From Candidatus Omnitrophota bacterium (lineage in GTDB: Bacteria; Omnitrophota; Gorgyraeia; 2-01-FULL-45-10), in the NCBI GenBank assembly GCA_028715345.1, contig JAQUSB010000012.1, forward strand, positions 1-49,011: DNA of 49,011 bases. Reading direction: 5' to 3'. Under the pieces are notes generated by a model, which had not been told where the DNA came from, made no database searches, and was given only the letters and a program-made list of their open reading frames with translations. The position numbers and the translations under genes are program-made. Of the stretch, positions 37,002 through 47,349 are shown piece by piece. Numbering within the stretch: position 1 is the first letter of the stretch; each line of letters starts with the position of its first letter.

Positions 37002-37214
37002 ATGCGCACTATACTTGTAGTTACGCTGATGATAGCCACCATATTGGGTCCGTCGGTAGTTATAGGCATGATAGCCTATGGCTCTATCCGCGCGCTGGGC
37101 AGGAACCCTTCCGCCGCGCCCAAGATACTGCTCGCGATGATAATAGCGCTGATATTTGCGGAGGCCGTGGCGGTCGTTTCGCTATTGATATTGTTCCAGT
37201 TGTTCAACGGATAA
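37002..37214 (+). CDS. atpE: F-type ATPase c subunit (proteolipid ring)
   Basis: This 70-residue hairpin has two membrane helices (about 3-30 and 40-67) joined by a polar loop with the family RNP signature (Arg34-Asn35-Pro36). The ion-carrying carboxylate is Glu54 in IALIFAEAVAVVSLLI. Sodium-type c subunits have Gln in helix 1 and Glu-Ser in helix 2. Here the helix 1 position, 13 residues before the loop Arg, is Ile, and Ala follows Glu54, so proton use is more likely. The ring would turn against subunit a, which is not encoded in this window. Alpha follows eight bases later. Confidence 0.93.
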   Translation: MRTILVVTLMIATILGPSVVIGMIAYGSIRALGRNPSAAPKILLAMIIALIFAEAVAVVSLLILFQLFNG

Positions 37215-37222
37215 TATAAATT

Positions 37223-38674
37223 ATGCCGGAATCGGTAAGTATAAGAGAAATAGGCAGGATAAAAGAGATCAAGAAGTCTATCGTCAAGATAAAGGGCCTG
37301 CCTAACTGTATGCTGGGGCAGCTTATAAATTTCGGCGACAGGACCAAGGGATTCGTGATGGGGTTTACCGAGGACGAAGTGCTCGTCCTGATGCTCGGCT
37401 TATCCACCGGGATAGGCTCCGGAGACGAGGTCTCGTCCGAAGAAGAGATGTTCAGGATACCGGTGGGGAAAAATTTCATCGGCAGGATAGTAAATCCTCT
37501 GTGCCAGCCGCTCGACGGCAAGCCGCGCGTAAGCGAAGCCGAGACGGCGTATATATTCCGCGACGCCGCGGCTATCCTCGACAGGGTGCCTATCGACGAG
37601 ATGCTCATGACCGGTATACGCGTGGTCGATTCGTCCATTCCGATAGGTAAAGGGCAAAGGCAGCTCATAATAGGCGACCGCATGACCGGCAAGACGACGA
37701 TCGCCGTCGATACCATCATAAACCAGAAGCATGACAACGTCATCTGTATATACTGCTGCATTGGCCACGATTACGCTTCCTTCGAAAAAGTAATGACCTG
37801 CTTCAAAGAGTCGGGCGTCTTCGACTATTCCGTAGTGGTCGCCGCGCTGGCCTCTTCACCTATAGGAGAACAGTACCTCGCTCCTTACGCCGCCGCCGCG
37901 CTGGGCGAGTATTTCATGTATTCGGGCAGGCATGTCCTGATCGTGCTCGACGACCTCACCAAACATGCATGGGCATACCGCGAATTATCGCTGCTCCTGG
38001 AAAGAGCGCCGGGCAGGGAGGCGTACCCGGGAGACATATTTTACCTTCACGCCCAGCTTATGGAGCGCGGCGCCAGACTTTCCGCGCGTAAAGGCGGAGG
38101 GTCGATGTCGATACTCTCGATCGTCGATACTCTCCAGGGAGACATCGCGGGTTTCATTCCGACGAATACCATATCCATGACGGACGGGCAGATATTTTTA
38201 AGTTCGGCGCTGTTTGCCGAAGGGTTCAAGCCTGCCATAGACGTGGGCTTGTCCGTTTCGCGTATAGGTACGAAAGTCCAGCCGCCGCTTTTACGGGAAC
38301 TTACCAAAGACGTCGGCTTAGGGTACATACAGTACAGGGAGCTCCTTAAGGCCACCAGGCTCAGGGCCGGGATTTCGGAAGAGTTGAATGCGCGTCTTAA
38401 GCACGGGGAGAAGATCGAGAGGATATTCATCCAGGATAAGAACCATCCCTCGCCCGTAGCGGAGCAGGTCATACTTTTTTACGCGCTTAAAAAAGGGGTG
38501 CTCGATGAACTTTCCGACGATGCATGCGAAGATTTTAAGATGAATATCCTGAAATTTGCCGAAAAAAATTATCCGCGCCTGATAGTAAAATTAGAGGCCG
38601 CGGGCGCTTTTACAGCCGAAGATAAAAAAGAACTGAACGAGTGCCTGGTATCGTTTTTCAGGAAACGGGAGTAG
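37223..38674 (+). CDS. atpA: F-type ATPase alpha subunit, N-terminally short
   Basis: The product has 483 residues. Walker A GDRMTGKT is at 151-158, about 18 residues earlier than in E. coli alpha (169-176); the protein begins inside the first beta barrel (EIGRIKEI through GLPNCMLGQLINFG). The missing piece is the N-terminal helix that binds delta. Other hallmarks are intact: PIGKGQRQLIIGDR, VLIVLDDLTKHAWAYRELSLLL, PGREAYPGD, FIPTNTISMTDGQIFL and the arginine-finger loop VGLSVSRIG near 340-350. It forms the non-catalytic sites of the F1 hexamer with beta. Its order with c before and gamma then beta after is standard; the absence of separate delta is not. Confidence 0.95.
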   Translation: MPESVSIREIGRIKEIKKSIVKIKGLPNCMLGQLINFGDRTKGFVMGFTEDEVLVLMLGLSTGIGSGDEVSSEEEMFRIPVGKNFIGRIVNPLCQPLDGKPRVSEAETAYIFRDAAAILDRVPIDEMLMTGIRVVDSSIPIGKGQRQLIIGDRMTGKTTIAVDTIINQKHDNVICIYCCIGHDYASFEKVMTCFKESGVFDYSVVVAALASSPIGEQYLAPYAAAALGEYFMYSGRHVLIVLDDLTKHAWAYRELSLLLERAPGREAYPGDIFYLHAQLMERGARLSARKGGGSMSILSIVDTLQGDIAGFIPTNTISMTDGQIFLSSALFAEGFKPAIDVGLSVSRIGTKVQPPLLRELTKDVGLGYIQYRELLKATRLRAGISEELNARLKHGEKIERIFIQDKNHPSPVAEQVILFYALKKGVLDELSDDACEDFKMNILKFAEKNYPRLIVKLEAAGAFTAEDKKELNECLVSFFRKRE

Positions 38675-38678
38675 CGTA

Positions 38679-40941
<2,263 letters not shown>

Positions 40942-40966
40942 AACAAAAACCGGACAGGAGTATTTT

Positions 40967-42667
40967 ATGGCATTGCGGATCGGGGATATACTGGTCGAAA
41001 AAAAGTTGATAACCAAAGAGCAGCTGAAGATCGCTATAAACGAGCAGCAGAAGACCGGGGAATTTTTGGGATGGATATTGATCAAATTCAAATATATCAC
41101 GGAACGGACTATGCTCGAGGCATTGGCCGAACAGCAGGGCATACCATTCATAGACTTGAAAGCGACCAAGCCCACGGCCGAGGCCATAAAGACCGTCAAG
41201 GCCAAATTCGTCTGGCACTATAAGGTCGTGCCTGTGAGCCTGGCCGGCGGCGTTTTGACGGTGGCGGTTTCTGACCCGTTCGACATGTGGCCGATCGACG
41301 ACCTTGAGGCGCATCTGGGGTACAAGGTGGAGAAAGGGCTCTCCACATCTACGGATATAGCGGAAGCTATAAAAGAGTATTACGGCGTCGGGGCGGATAC
41401 GATAGAGACGATACTTGCAAAAGAAGAGAAAGCCTCCGGCGCGGCCCATGCGGAAACGGCGATAAAAGAGAACGTCCAGGACCTGGAAAAACTTGCCGGC
41501 GACGCATCCGTGATAAAGTTGGTAAACCAGATATTGCAGCAGGCCATAAAGGACAGGGCGACCGATATACATATCGAGCATTTCAGGGATGACGCGGTGC
41601 TGCGTTACAGGGTGGACGGCATACTTTACGATACGCAGGTCAGCGGGAACATCAAATACCTTTATCCTGCCATCGTTTCCCGTATAAAGGTCATGTCGGG
41701 GCTCGATATAGTAGAGCGCAGGCTTCCTCAGGACGGCAGGGCGAAAGTCAGGATAGGCGTCAAGGAATACGAACTGCGCGTATCAGTCATCCCGACGCTC
41801 CACGGCGAAAATATAGTCATAAGGATACTCCCGACGACGATGCTTTTCAGTATCTCGGACCTCGGCATGGCGCCGGCCGACGAGAAGATACTCCAGGAAC
41901 TGCTCGGCCGGCCGCACGGTATCATATTCGTAACCGGCCCGACGGGAAGCGGTAAGACGACGACCCTGTACGCGTCTTTAAGCAAGCTCAACACCCGCGA
42001 GCGTAAAATAGTCACGATCGAGGACCCTATAGAATATGAGCTTAAAGGCATATCCCAGACGCAGATAAATTCCAAAATAGATCTTACATTTGCCGCTATG
42101 CTCAGGAGCATGCTAAGGCACGACCCCGACGTAATGATGGTCGGAGAAGTCAGGGATTTCGAAACGGCCGAAGTCACGATACAGACCGCGCTGACAGGCC
42201 ATCTCGTCTTTTCCACCATCCACACAAATGATGCAGCCAGCGGTGCGACCCGTCTTATAGATATAGGCATAGAGCCGTACCTGATCGCCTCGTCGGTAAA
42301 CGCTTTCATTGCGCAGCGTCTTGTGCGCACCATCTGTAAGAACTGCAAAGAACCTGTGAAGATGAAAAACGACAAATTCAAAGCCGAAGGCGTAACTTTG
42401 GGCAAAGAGATAACGGTATATCGCGGTAAGGGCTGCAAGGCGTGCAATAATACCGGTTATATGGGCAGGACCGGCATATACGAGATACTTTTGGTCAATG
42501 AAGAGATAAAGAAGCTGATAGTCCAGAAGACATCTTCCGATGTCATAAAAGAGAAAGCCGCCGAACTGGGTATGCATACGCTTTTACAGGACGGTTGGAC
42601 GAAGATACTTTCGGGGGCGACTACGATCGAAGAGATCATAAGAGTCATACAGTTGGAAGGAGTTTGA
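40967..42667 (+). CDS. gspE: GspE/PilB-type secretion ATPase
   Basis: This 566-residue cytoplasmic hexameric ATPase powers pseudopilus growth. An MshEN-type N-terminal domain spans about 1-145 (RIGDILVEKKLITKEQL). The motor core has Walker A GPTGSGKT (324-331), the Asp box IEDPIE (351-356), Walker B PDVMMVGEVRD (387-397) and the His box GHLVFSTIHTND (411-422). Two CxxC pairs (Cys457/Cys460, Cys490/Cys493) form the zinc site found in GspE and PilB. ACAGGAG before the ATG is a good ribosome binding site. It opens the second half of the secretion set, far from gspC and gspD; gspF starts one base after its stop. Confidence 0.96.
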   Translation: MALRIGDILVEKKLITKEQLKIAINEQQKTGEFLGWILIKFKYITERTMLEALAEQQGIPFIDLKATKPTAEAIKTVKAKFVWHYKVVPVSLAGGVLTVAVSDPFDMWPIDDLEAHLGYKVEKGLSTSTDIAEAIKEYYGVGADTIETILAKEEKASGAAHAETAIKENVQDLEKLAGDASVIKLVNQILQQAIKDRATDIHIEHFRDDAVLRYRVDGILYDTQVSGNIKYLYPAIVSRIKVMSGLDIVERRLPQDGRAKVRIGVKEYELRVSVIPTLHGENIVIRILPTTMLFSISDLGMAPADEKILQELLGRPHGIIFVTGPTGSGKTTTLYASLSKLNTRERKIVTIEDPIEYELKGISQTQINSKIDLTFAAMLRSMLRHDPDVMMVGEVRDFETAEVTIQTALTGHLVFSTIHTNDAASGATRLIDIGIEPYLIASSVNAFIAQRLVRTICKNCKEPVKMKNDKFKAEGVTLGKEITVYRGKGCKACNNTGYMGRTGIYEILLVNEEIKKLIVQKTSSDVIKEKAAELGMHTLLQDGWTKILSGATTIEEIIRVIQLEGV

Positions 42668-42668
42668 T

Positions 42669-43934
42669 ATGCCCATATATTCGTATTCGGCGAAACGCGG
42701 TCCCGGTAAACCCGTTTCCGGAGAGATAGAAGCTCCGACGCAGGAAAATGCCCTTGAAAAGATCGAGGAGATGGGGATGATCCCCGTCAAAATAGAAGAG
42801 AAGGGCCAGGCGCAGAAGGCGGCCAAAAGGCCCGCCCCGGAGAAGAAGCCTGTATTTATAGATCGTAACCAGGTTCATTCCGTTACGCCGGGCTTGAAGG
42901 CAAAAGTAAAGAGCGGAGCCCTGGATACGTTTACGAGGCAGCTTGCGAGCCTGGTAAAGTCCAACGTGCCCATGCTGCAGGCGCTGGCTCTGCTCGCGAA
43001 GCAGACCGAAGACAAGACGTTAAAAGGCATCGTCTTCGACCTTGGTAAGCAGATCAAAGACGGTAAGATGCTGTCGGAGGCTATGTCGGTATATCCGAAA
43101 ATATTCAATAACATGTATTTAAGCATGATAAGATCGGGCGAACGCAGCGGTACGCTCGACGAGGTTTTGTACAGGCTTGCCGAACACCGCGAACGCGAGC
43201 AGGAATTAAGGCATAAGATACAGGCGGCTTTAGCGTATCCGGTCCTTGTAATAGTGGTAGGGGTGGGTACGATATTCGTGATGCTGACATATTTTTTGCC
43301 GAAACTTACCGTGATCTTCAAAGGTATGAAGCAGGAATTGCCGTTGCCGACCAAGATACTCATGGGCATCACGGATTTCATGTCCGCCTACTGGTATCTT
43401 CCCGCCATCGTCTGCATATTCCTGGTATTCATGCACCCGAGATCCGGATCGCGCAAGAAGGTATTGTTCGACATGATCAAGATGCATATACCTTTCCTGT
43501 ATAAATTTACGCGCGACGCCGAGATAGCGAGGTTCGCCAAGTCGCTGGCGATACTGCTCAAAAACGGCCTCGCCGTCCATGAAAGCCTGGAACTTGCCGC
43601 GAGCTCTATCGATAACGAGGCTATGAAAGAATCGATCGCCCGCGCGGGCAGGGACATCATCGACCACGGCATGTCGCTGTCGACAAGTTTCGCAAAGACG
43701 AACATATTCCCGGAATTTACCATAAATATGATATCGGTAGGAGAAGAGAGCGGGAGAGTGACGGAAGCCCTCGATGAAATAGCGAACGTTTACGAGAGGG
43801 AAGTCAACCAGACGATAAAGATAATGTCGGCCCTCATGGAACCGGTGCTGATACTTATCGTCGGAGCCGTGGTCGGTTTCATCGTGTTCGCCATGCTGAT
43901 GCCGGTATTCAATATAGGGCTGGCGGGACGATGA
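42669..43934 (+). CDS. gspF: GspF/PilC-type inner-membrane platform protein
   Basis: This 421-residue protein has the family layout: a charged N-terminal cytoplasmic domain beginning with PIYSYSAKRGPGKPVSGEIEA, two repeated GspF domains (about 85-205 and 290-410) and three membrane spans near 193-218, 240-260 and 388-413. Hallmarks are FTRQLASLVKSNVPMLQAL (first copy), FAKSLAILLKNGLAVHESL (second copy) and SVGEESGRVTEAL. It couples the GspE motor to pseudopilin assembly. GGAAGGAG precedes the ATG. Its stop overlaps the metallopeptidase start (ATGA). Confidence 0.96.
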   Translation: MPIYSYSAKRGPGKPVSGEIEAPTQENALEKIEEMGMIPVKIEEKGQAQKAAKRPAPEKKPVFIDRNQVHSVTPGLKAKVKSGALDTFTRQLASLVKSNVPMLQALALLAKQTEDKTLKGIVFDLGKQIKDGKMLSEAMSVYPKIFNNMYLSMIRSGERSGTLDEVLYRLAEHREREQELRHKIQAALAYPVLVIVVGVGTIFVMLTYFLPKLTVIFKGMKQELPLPTKILMGITDFMSAYWYLPAIVCIFLVFMHPRSGSRKKVLFDMIKMHIPFLYKFTRDAEIARFAKSLAILLKNGLAVHESLELAASSIDNEAMKESIARAGRDIIDHGMSLSTSFAKTNIFPEFTINMISVGEESGRVTEALDEIANVYEREVNQTIKIMSALMEPVLILIVGAVVGFIVFAMLMPVFNIGLAGR

Positions 43935-44713
43935 TCGGGCGGATGGTTACCGTAGCGGCGATCGCGCTCTTCCTTTCGTATTCCGTCTCCTGCGCGGAAG
44001 AGTGGAGAGAGCTTAAGAGCGAACATTTTATAGTCTATTATTTCGACGGCGAAAATTTTGCGCGCGAAGTTTCGCAATGGGCGGAGAAATATTACGATAA
44101 TATAGCCTCCGATCTGGGCTACGCGCGATACGATAATTTCTGGACGTGGGACAAGCGGGTAAAGATCTTTCTCTACCGCAGCCGCGAGGAGTACCTGCGT
44201 TCGACTTCGGCTCAAAATTGGTCGTACGGTTTTGCGAATTATTACAAAAAAGAGATAGTCAGTTACGCAAACAGCGCTAAATTCATAGATACGCTGCTGC
44301 CGCATGAAATAACGCACCTTGTCTTCAGGGATTTCGTCGGGTTTAAAGGGGAGGTACCCATATGGCTCGACGAGGGAGTGGCGCAATGGGAAGAGGCGGG
44401 TAAAAGGAAGGCATCGGCCGAGATGATGAAGGCGCTGATAGCCCGGGGAGAGATAATCCCGCTGGAGCAGCTGATGCGTATGGACGTGTCCCGGGAAAGC
44501 AACGAATCGGCGACGAACAGATTTTATATCGAGGCGATAACGCTGGTCGGTTTTATGATACGCGAATACGGAGAATCGAAATTTACGCTTTTTTGCCGGC
44601 AGCTGCGCGACGGCGCGACGGTGAATAAGGCGCTCGAATTTACATATTCCGATTCTATGCGTAATATAGATGAACTCGAGAAGAAATGGATCGAGTATTA
44701 CAAAAGGGGGTAA
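43931..44713 (+). CDS. Exported zinc metallopeptidase, peptidase MA-like
   Basis: The product has 260 residues with a signal peptide (residues 1-22, hydrophobic VTVAAIALFLSYSV). The zinc site HEITH (125-129) is followed 19 residues later by WLDEGVAQ, whose Glu148 is the likely third ligand, as in gluzincin peptidases of the MA-like group. It is complete and the catalytic residues are present. It is embedded between gspF and gspG, overlapping the first and ending two bases before the second, so it is made with the secretion apparatus. Processing of cargo, a pseudopilin partner or cell wall are possible jobs; the sequence does not decide. It is not the prepilin peptidase, which is an integral-membrane aspartic protease. 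Confidence 0.85.
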   Translation: MIGRMVTVAAIALFLSYSVSCAEEWRELKSEHFIVYYFDGENFAREVSQWAEKYYDNIASDLGYARYDNFWTWDKRVKIFLYRSREEYLRSTSAQNWSYGFANYYKKEIVSYANSAKFIDTLLPHEITHLVFRDFVGFKGEVPIWLDEGVAQWEEAGKRKASAEMMKALIARGEIIPLEQLMRMDVSRESNESATNRFYIEAITLVGFMIREYGESKFTLFCRQLRDGATVNKALEFTYSDSMRNIDELEKKWIEYYKRG

Positions 44714-44714
44714 T

Positions 44715-45146
44715 ATGACAGGATCATCGAAAAGGAAACAGGGTTTTACGCTTATAGAGCTGATGATAGTAGTCATTATAATAGCAGCCCTCGCGGCCAT
44801 GATAGTGCCGCGTTTGTCCAACAGGGCCGACCAGGCGAAGGTGACGGTAGCGCAATCCGATATAAACGCGAATATGGCGACGGCTCTGAAGCTGTATCAG
44901 CTCGATAACGGTAATTTCCCGTCCTCAGAGCAGGGCCTCGATGCGCTTTTGGACAAACCGGCCTCCGAGCCCGCCGCCAATAACTGGAACGGTCCGTATC
45001 TGGAAACGAGACCGGTCGACCCCTGGGGAAATGTTTATAAATACAGGTGCCCCGGTACGTACAACAAAAATGGTTACGACCTTTATTCGGCGGGGAAGGA
45101 CGGTACGGAAGGGACGGAGGATGATATTACGAATTGGACCAAATAA
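44715..45146 (+). CDS. gspG: Major pseudopilin GspG
   Basis: The start at ATG 44715 follows AAAGGGGG and places a class III signal near the N-terminus (SSKRKQG-FTLIELMIVVIII); an earlier in-frame ATG at 44670 lies inside the peptidase gene. The mature protein has the invariant Glu5, the hydrophobic assembly helix, and the GspG C-terminal signature (NFPSSEQGLDALLDKP, WNGPYL, DPWGN-x-YKYRCPG, YDLYSAGKDG), where calcium binds in GspG family members. The product has 143 residues, usual length. It builds the pseudopilus shaft. Its end overlaps the next pseudopilin by 26 bases. Confidence 0.96.
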   Translation: MTGSSKRKQGFTLIELMIVVIIIAALAAMIVPRLSNRADQAKVTVAQSDINANMATALKLYQLDNGNFPSSEQGLDALLDKPASEPAANNWNGPYLETRPVDPWGNVYKYRCPGTYNKNGYDLYSAGKDGTEGTEDDITNWTK

Positions 45147-45618
45147 GACAGGTCTTCGCACAAAAAAAGGTTTTACTCTTATAGAGATACTTACTGCGGT
45201 TGCTATCCTTTCCGCCGGGATCATAGGCGTGATCAGAAGTTATATGGTATTGATGAATGCAGCCGAGGTATCGTATTTTACCGTGCAGGCTTCGTACCTT
45301 TTGAAGACGGAGATGGCCCGGATAGAAAAGGAAGCGATAGATAACTGCGGCATTAGCGCCGGCACGAAAAGCGGAAATTTCGAAGCCCCTTATTCGAATT
45401 TTAGCTGGCATGCAGAGCTGGCGGAACTTAAAGTGAGTAAGGCGAGCGAAGGAGCTAAAGGCGACGGCTCGTCGGCAAAGAGCGCTCAGGCTGCGGCGGA
45501 TGAACAGGCGGTGGAAGTCCTTCTGACCAAGGTGCACCTTACGGCGATGAAAGGCTCTTTGTATGCCTCCGGCCAGAAACTGAGTCTCTGGACATACCTG
45601 GAGAATTATTTAGAGTGA
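45121..45618 (+). CDS. gspI: Minor pseudopilin, GspI-like
   Basis: The chosen ATG at 45121 gives 165 residues, lies eight bases after GAAGG and overlaps gspG. The class III signal is KTGLRTKKG-FTLIEILTAVAILSAGIIGV, cleaved after Gly with Glu at +5. The rest is weakly conserved, with a Ser/Ala-rich insert around 110-130. Assignment to GspI is by order (G-I-J-K) and by its long AVAILSAGI helix; GspH is the alternative. It should sit at the pseudopilus tip with J and K. Confidence 0.8.
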   Translation: MILRIGPNKTGLRTKKGFTLIEILTAVAILSAGIIGVIRSYMVLMNAAEVSYFTVQASYLLKTEMARIEKEAIDNCGISAGTKSGNFEAPYSNFSWHAELAELKVSKASEGAKGDGSSAKSAQAAADEQAVEVLLTKVHLTAMKGSLYASGQKLSLWTYLENYLE

Positions 45619-46340
45619 GATCGGGATATTCGAACCGCAAAGCTATACGGGCTTTTACGCTTGTCGAGCTGCTTATTACGGCTTCGCTTATGGCGCTCGT
45701 AGCGGTGGCGATACTTTCGGTATTTGCCGCAGGAGTGAAGGTCTACGAGAGGGTTCGGGCTTACAGCGACGCTCGGACAGATATGCTCTTTTCTCTGGAA
45801 GAGATGGAGCGGGATTTGCGCAGCGTGCGTAATATTTCGCAGATAAAATTCGCAGGCGAGTCCGGCAAGGTTACGTTTCCCGCGGTAGTTCACACGAACT
45901 TCGCAGGCAAGGCAGGCACATCGCTGGGCAGCATATCTTATTACATAGACGACAGTTCCCATTATCTTGTCAAGGAAGAGAGGGACTATTCGGCCGCTAC
46001 CGCAATGGAGCCTCCGGAAGGCTTTATTACGGAAATGGTCTATGCTGAGAATATAAAATTCAGCTACTATTGCTACGACCGTGATTCGAAATCGTTTTCC
46101 TGGAAAGAGGTCTGGGCGGAGGAAGATGATCTGGCCGGCGGCGCCTCGCCGGGAAAGTCTTCGCCGCCGGCAGGGGTTGCGGCCGATAAGAAGAATATCG
46201 TTCACACGCCTCTGGGGATAAAGATAGAGATAGGTTGTGAAAGTAACGGGGAAAGCCTTGTCCTGACCAGGATGGTTTTTTTCCCGCTGGCGGTTTTCGA
46301 ATATTATTTGACGGTGGCAAATGAAAAAATGCAGCGGTAG
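45615..46340 (+). CDS. gspJ: Minor pseudopilin, GspJ-like
   Basis: The product has 241 residues from GTG, overlapping the preceding stop as GTGA. The prepilin signal is AIRA-FTLVELLITASLMALVAVAILSVF; Ala replaces the usual Gly before the cleavage site, which prepilin peptidases can tolerate. The body has the GspJ-type long loop after the helix (YERVRAYSDARTDMLFSLEEMERDLRSV). A low-complexity Gly/Ala/Pro stretch at about 175-192 is unlike the rest. It precedes gspK, overlapping by 20 bases. Confidence 0.82.
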   Translation: MRSGYSNRKAIRAFTLVELLITASLMALVAVAILSVFAAGVKVYERVRAYSDARTDMLFSLEEMERDLRSVRNISQIKFAGESGKVTFPAVVHTNFAGKAGTSLGSISYYIDDSSHYLVKEERDYSAATAMEPPEGFITEMVYAENIKFSYYCYDRDSKSFSWKEVWAEEDDLAGGASPGKSSPPAGVAADKKNIVHTPLGIKIEIGCESNGESLVLTRMVFFPLAVFEYYLTVANEKMQR

Positions 46341-47349
46341 CGTTCTTATAATAGTCCTGTGGTCGTTATTTATGCTTTCCGCCCTTGCCGCGGCAATAAG
46401 CGGGTATGTCAATTCCCGTATATCGCTGGCGGGCAAATTGTCGGAACGCGCGATCGGATATTATATGGCTAAGGCCGGCCTGGAACGCGCCATAGCCGAG
46501 GTCAAGATATTGCCGGTTAAAAAATACGACATGACACTGGATCCGTGGGCGTCTAACGATGAGATATTCAAAGACGTGAAGCTGGGCAGCGGCTCTTACA
46601 GCGTCATAGGCCTTCGAGATTTGCCTGCCGCTGCGGCGGAGGACGGCAAGGTCGAGTACGGCATGTCCGACGAGGAGAGCAAGATAAACATAAATAAGGC
46701 GCCGCAAGATGTGTTGAAGAACCTCCTCGAAATAGTCGGCGGTATCGACAGCGAAGAATCCGGCAAGATCGCTTATTCCATCATAAATTGGCGAAGCCCC
46801 GCGGATCGGGCAAATAAGGAAGGTTCCGGCTCTTTCCGTTATCAGTCCCTCGACAGGCCTTATAACTGTAAGAACGCGCCCATGGAAACGATCGAAGAGC
46901 TGCTGCTGGTCGACGGCATAACGCCGGAGATATTTGCCAGGATAAAAAGCAGGATCACTATATACACTAACGGCGCGGTAAATATAAACACAGCCGATGA
47001 GATGGTGCTGCGCGCTTTAGGTATGAGCGAAGAGCTTGCCAAAAAGATCGCTTCTTTACACGGCGCCGCCGTCGTCCAGAACGGCGATCCCGAAGAGACC
47101 CTTTTCTTTACCGACATCGCCAGCATCCCGGATGCCGTAATGAAAAAAATCTCGATATCCAGCGAAGAAAAGGGTAAAATAAATAGTTTATCCGGCGCGG
47201 GCCTTTTGTCGGTGAAATCGGATAATTTTAGCGGCATAGTTATCGGCAGGTCGTTTGCAGGGCAGAGCCTGACCGGCGGAGCTAAGATAGCTTTCGTTTT
47301 CGATCGGAACGCAAATGTAATAAAGTATTGGAGCGAGAATGTTTTTTAA
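46321..47349 (+). CDS. gspK: GspK-like tip pseudopilin
   Basis: The product has 342 residues. The N-terminus (MKKCSGSVLIIVLWSLFMLSALAAAISGYVNSR) is the GspK type, with no conserved Glu5 in the helix. Typical GspK features follow: EESKININKAPQDVLKNLL (about 115-133) and VDGITPEIFARIKSRITIYTNGAVNINTADEMVLRALG (about 195-235), two helix-hairpin-helix-like SAM segments. GspK caps the pseudopilus and binds I and J. The start lies within gspJ and the end overlaps gspL by 11 bases, so translation is tightly coupled. Confidence 0.92.
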   Translation: MKKCSGSVLIIVLWSLFMLSALAAAISGYVNSRISLAGKLSERAIGYYMAKAGLERAIAEVKILPVKKYDMTLDPWASNDEIFKDVKLGSGSYSVIGLRDLPAAAAEDGKVEYGMSDEESKININKAPQDVLKNLLEIVGGIDSEESGKIAYSIINWRSPADRANKEGSGSFRYQSLDRPYNCKNAPMETIEELLLVDGITPEIFARIKSRITIYTNGAVNINTADEMVLRALGMSEELAKKIASLHGAAVVQNGDPEETLFFTDIASIPDAVMKKISISSEEKGKINSLSGAGLLSVKSDNFSGIVIGRSFAGQSLTGGAKIAFVFDRNANVIKYWSENVF

